DNA from: Ensifer adhaerens
GTDB lineage: Bacteria; Pseudomonadota; Alphaproteobacteria; Rhizobiales; Rhizobiaceae
Length of the DNA: 64,000 nt
Reading direction: 5' to 3'
NCBI RefSeq assembly: GCF_000697965.2
Contig: NZ_CP015881.1
Location: 806,001-870,000, forward strand
This document shows, in pieces, positions 61,267-64,000 of this stretch (the first letter of the stretch is position 1; every line of letters starts with the position of its first letter). The notes under the pieces are model-generated. The model saw nothing but the letters and a program-made list of their open reading frames with translations, made no database searches and was not told the DNA's origin. The position numbers and the translations under genes were made by a program.

Positions 61267-61965
61267 CTAGTTGTCGGCGCGCTCCGCCAGGCGCCGCAAC
61301 CCGGGAATGTCCTTCAGCGTCAGCTTCTGCCGTCCGCCGACGACCAGACCCTGCCCCTCCCAGGCGCTGAGGATGCGCGAAACCGTGTGCAGCGTTGTCC
61401 CGGTCATCTCGGCGATATCCTGGCGTGAGATCGGAAAGTCGATGCGGATGCCGCCGCTTTCGGGTTTGCCAGCCTGTTCGGCGAGCCGGAGCACCGTGTG
61501 CGCGACGCGGCGCTCTACCTCTTCAGTCGACATCTCGCGGATACGGGTATGCGCCTCGTCGAGCCGCTGGCCGATGGTGTGGAGGGCATTGACCGCAAGG
61601 TGAGGATTTTTCTCGACGAAGATGTTCCAGAGCTCCGTCGGCCAGGCGAGAACCAGGCTTTCGGTCGCCGCCGTTGCGGTGCCCGGATAGTCGCTGCGCT
61701 GGAGCGCTCGGGCAAAACCGAAGAGATCGCCGGGATTGACGACCCGCACGATGATCTGCTGCCCGTCCTTGGTGACCTGTGTCACCTTCAGCCGGCCATT
61801 CAGCAGCAGGAAGAAGAAATCGGCCGTGGCCCCCTGTTCGAACACGGCTTCGTTCTGCGGCACGCGCCGCACCGTGGCGCGCGTCAGCAGCGTGTCCAGT
61901 TCCGGGTCGCTCATCTTCTGAAACAGGGGGAGCGATTTGACGAGTGTGCGATCGAGTGCAGCCAC
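61267..61965 (-). CDS. nnrR: Crp/Fnr-family NO-responsive regulator
   Basis: CRP/FNR protein of 232 residues: cyclic-nucleotide-like sensor (residues 15-120), dimer helix, and winged helix-turn-helix with SRQDIAEMTGTTLHTVSRIL near residues 176-195. There are no FeS-cluster cysteines, so it is not FNR; together with nirV-nirK next door this fits NnrR/DnrD, which senses NO and activates nirK and nor genes. It lies downstream of nirV in the same direction with a hairpin between them. Confidence 0.88.
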   Translation of the reverse strand: MAALDRTLVKSLPLFQKMSDPELDTLLTRATVRRVPQNEAVFEQGATADFFFLLLNGRLKVTQVTKDGQQIIVRVVNPGDLFGFARALQRSDYPGTATAATESLVLAWPTELWNIFVEKNPHLAVNALHTIGQRLDEAHTRIREMSTEEVERRVAHTVLRLAEQAGKPESGGIRIDFPISRQDIAEMTGTTLHTVSRILSAWEGQGLVVGGRQKLTLKDIPGLRRLAERADN

Positions 61966-62014
61966 GTTGGCCCTATATCCTGCCGATTTGAAATTGCCTT
62001 TGCTCTAGCATAGA

Positions 62015-62039
62015 GCCGGGTCCTGCAAAAGGACCCGGC
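62015..62039. terminator. hairpin between nirV and nnrR
   Basis: Perfect 10-bp arms GCCGGGTCCT (62015-62024) and AGGACCCGGC (62030-62039), loop GCAAA. A second small dyad GCTCTA/TAGAGC (62002-62016) overlaps it. No U-tract on the minus strand. Probable partial terminator after nirV. Confidence 0.5.
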
Positions 62040-62089
62040 ATTTATGCCCGAGCGACGGTTTTCCCAGCAATTTCATCGGCCGTCTCATC

Positions 62090-63007
62090 TCAGCCCGCAC
62101 CGTGGAGCCGCCGTTCAAAGGCATAGAGGTAGCCCGAATACCAGCGGCCGTCGCGCACGAGCCGGAAACCGAGATTGTCGGGCGGCACGCCGACGGCGCA
62201 GCCGCCGCTTTTCGGATCCCGGATGAAGAAGCTCATCGACGCCCGGTGCTTGCCGTTGACGACGAAGATGCCGCAAGCGGGAGCCTCCTTCAGCACCTCG
62301 CCGTCGTCGCCGATCGTGACGCGGCGGTGGCAGGTCTCGGTCCATTCCCAGACATTGCCGTCGAGATCGGCAACCCCATACTCGTTCTCACCGAAGGCGC
62401 CCGTGGGCAGCGGCCTCGGGTTCTTCGCCCTCTGCCGGCTGGATTCGCGCTCGTAGTCCGCAAGCCAGCGCAGCGCCGGATTGTCCTTGGTGCCGTCGAT
62501 CCCCAGCGCATCGTCGGGGAATTTGGACCCGGCGGCAAACGCCCATTGTTGGTCGGTCGGAAGGCGCCAGACCTCGCCGGTCTTCTTGGTCAGCCATGCC
62601 GCATAGTCGGTCGCGTCCGTGTAATTGACCCCGGTCATCGGCACACCCGACAGGCCGGCGCCATGGCCGCCCTCCGGCTGCTGGCAGCCGCCATCGGCGA
62701 CGCAGCGCTCGTAGTCGTCGCGCGTCACCTGATACTTCATGATCTCGAGCGGCTGCTTGATGGCTGCCACCACGATCGGCGCGTCGACGGCAAAACCGTT
62801 CTTCAGGAAGTGTCCCTCCGCCCGATAGCTCATCTGTCGCGGCGCGATCGTCACGGTCACCGGCGGCCTGATCGACGGATCGATGCCGTCCTTGAGATCG
62901 TCGAACAGCCCCACCTTCGCCGAAAGCACGCCGCCGATTGCCGCCAAAAGGACGACCGGTGCTGCTAGCGAGAGGAGCGAAACCGCAGTTTTCTTGGTGG
63001 TGGGCAT
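62090..63007 (-). CDS. nirV: NirV, SUMF1/FGE-family protein
   Basis: Protein of 305 residues with an N-terminal membrane anchor or signal (LSLAAPVVLLAAIGGVLSA) and a formylglycine-generating-enzyme-like domain (YQVTRDDYERCVADGGCQQP; WRLPTDQQWAFAAGSKF; DLDGNVWEWTETCHRR; DNLGFRLVRDGRW). NirV accompanies nirK in many rhizobia; its role in making active nitrite reductase is not settled. It follows nirK after 102 bp containing two hairpins. Confidence 0.92.
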   Translation of the reverse strand: MPTTKKTAVSLLSLAAPVVLLAAIGGVLSAKVGLFDDLKDGIDPSIRPPVTVTIAPRQMSYRAEGHFLKNGFAVDAPIVVAAIKQPLEIMKYQVTRDDYERCVADGGCQQPEGGHGAGLSGVPMTGVNYTDATDYAAWLTKKTGEVWRLPTDQQWAFAAGSKFPDDALGIDGTKDNPALRWLADYERESSRQRAKNPRPLPTGAFGENEYGVADLDGNVWEWTETCHRRVTIGDDGEVLKEAPACGIFVVNGKHRASMSFFIRDPKSGGCAVGVPPDNLGFRLVRDGRWYSGYLYAFERRLHGAG

Positions 63008-63027
63008 GGAAGGTCTCCGGGGGAAGT

Positions 63028-63090
63028 GGCACGCGCCGGCAAGCGCGTGCCTTTGTTCGCGCGTGGGGTCGCTGTGAGCGCGGCCCCACG
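63028..63090. other. two intercistronic hairpins, nirK-nirV
   Basis: Stem 1: GGCACGCGC (63028-63036) with GCGCGTGCC (63043-63051), 9 bp, 6-nt loop. Stem 2: 63062-63072 with 63080-63090, 11 bp with one G-U pair, 7-nt loop. They sit between the nirK stop and the nirV start and could protect the nirK mRNA end or reduce nirV expression. Confidence 0.6.
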
Positions 63091-63109
63091 ATCATCCGCT
63101 GTCACCCGG

Positions 63110-64000
63110 CTACATCGACGCCGGCTTGACGACCGATGTCATCAGATCGTCGTTCCATTCGCCGGTCACCTTGAAGTGGCCGGCGGCACCCAGCTCGAAC
63201 GCCTCGATCAGGTTGTGGTTGACGTAGGCGTACACACCCGGCTGGCGGAAGGTGTAGAAGGCAGCGCCCGCGGTTCCGCCCGGAATGAGCCAGGTTTCCT
63301 GGTCGAGATCCGGCGGGTTGCGGAACTTGCCGGTCGCCCAGACATAGTCACCATGCCCGCCGATCAGGTGCGGCCGCGTATCGCGGTTGGCCTGCGAATG
63401 GACGACGAGCACACGCTCGCCCACGGCCGCAGTCAAAGCATGGTCGCCGGTCAGCGCGCCGACCGCACCGTTGAAGACGATGTGGGTCGGGGTCAGCGTG
63501 CGCATCGCCTTGACAGCATCTTCATAGGCTTCGCCGGGGGTTTCGTACTTCTTGTAGTTCCCGGCCTCGTCCTTCGGCACGTAGAAGTCCTGCTCGCCGA
63601 CATAGTAGATCTTGTCGTACGTCAGCGGCTGGCCCTTCTCGTCCTTCAGTCCGTCGCGCGGCAGCACCATGATGGCGCCGTTCATGCCCGAGGTGACGTG
63701 CCAGGGCACCATGCCCTCCGGCGCGCAATGGTAGACGAAGACGCCGGGCTTGGTCGCCTTGAAACGAAGCGTGGTTTCCTCGCCCGGGTTCACCTGGGTC
63801 AGCGCCCCGCCGCCGAGCGCACCGGTTGCGGCGTGGAAGTCGATGTTGTGCAGCAACGTGTTGGTGTCAGGGTTGATCAGCCGCAGTTCGACATAGTCGT
63901 TCTCATGCACCACCATCAGCGGACCAGGCACCGAACCGTTGAAGGTCATCGCGTGGATCTCGGTGCCCTCGCGGTCGATCACCAGCTTCTTTTCCTCGAT
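63110..64000 (-). CDS. nirK: copper-containing nitrite reductase, partial
   Basis: C-terminal part of NirK, at least 297 residues; the frame is open to the window edge, so the signal peptide and N-terminus lie outside. It reduces nitrite to NO in the periplasm using two cupredoxin domains. Copper-site segments visible are [13 protein letters not shown], then [20 protein letters not shown] with the type 1 Cys, His and Met, and the second-domain [11 protein letters not shown] near the type 2 site. With nirV and nnrR it forms a rhizobial denitrification module. Confidence 0.96.

Noticed and set aside
1..64000. CRISPR arrays, tRNA or rRNA genes, complete insertion sequences
   Set aside because: No regularly spaced repeats, no tRNA-like cloverleaf and no transposase-like reading frame were recognised on either strand.

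Overview
The window looks like accessory DNA from a rhizobial alphaproteobacterium, most likely Sinorhizobium/Ensifer. The reasons are the high GC content, a tauABC-tauXY-xsc-pta taurine operon with a divergent MocR-type tauR, an nnrR-nirV-nirK denitrification block at the right edge, an ExsH/EglC-like RTX glycanase, and many LysR/TetR/LacI regulators paired with transporters and small catabolic enzymes. No rRNA, tRNA, CRISPR array or complete insertion sequence was seen. This gene mix suits a megaplasmid or chromid, but the replicon cannot be proven from the sequence.

Layout. 1-11 kb: two alpha/beta hydrolases, a beheaded LysR remnant, a carboxymuconolactone-decarboxylase-like gene with an Atu4866-family gene, two LysR regulators, an SDR oxidoreductase, a broken DoxX gene, and three exporters (MFS, Fsr-type MFS, LysE). 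11-12.5 kb: a TetR regulator divergent from a small membrane protein, and a COX2-like secreted protein. 12.6-22.9 kb: complete taurine dissimilation. TauABC imports taurine, TauXY oxidises it to sulfoacetaldehyde, Xsc gives acetyl phosphate plus sulfite, Pta makes acetyl-CoA, and a YeiH-family protein probably exports the sulfur anion. 23-29.6 kb: an orphan family 5 binding protein, the RTX glycanase, a TetR/NIPSNAP pair with two clear operators, and an L,D-transpeptidase.

29.7-39.2 kb: the most interesting region. An autoregulated LacI regulator leads a CUT2-type ABC transporter, a phosphotriesterase-like hydrolase and a GATase1-like protein. An inverted PfkB kinase follows, and then a BtpA/SgcQ protein, a TenA-like protein and an AllC/HyuC-type amidase. 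I do not recognise this combination as a described pathway. It suggests uptake and stepwise breakdown of a glycosylated nitrogenous compound.

39.3-50.5 kb: an ECF sigma/anti-sigma pair, a Bax-inhibitor-1 family protein, a DUF2076 protein, a TerC-CBS protein, a ferredoxin-type reductase divergent from an RND efflux adaptor/pump pair, and a 40-residue hydrophobic ORF. 50.5-56 kb: a hypothetical protein, a LysR regulator with a TSUP permease, and a LysR regulator with YdcZ-type and SMR transporters. 56-61.1 kb: a ytcA-mdtN-mdtO-mdtP-like efflux operon. 61.2-64 kb: nnrR, nirV and a partial nirK that runs off the window.
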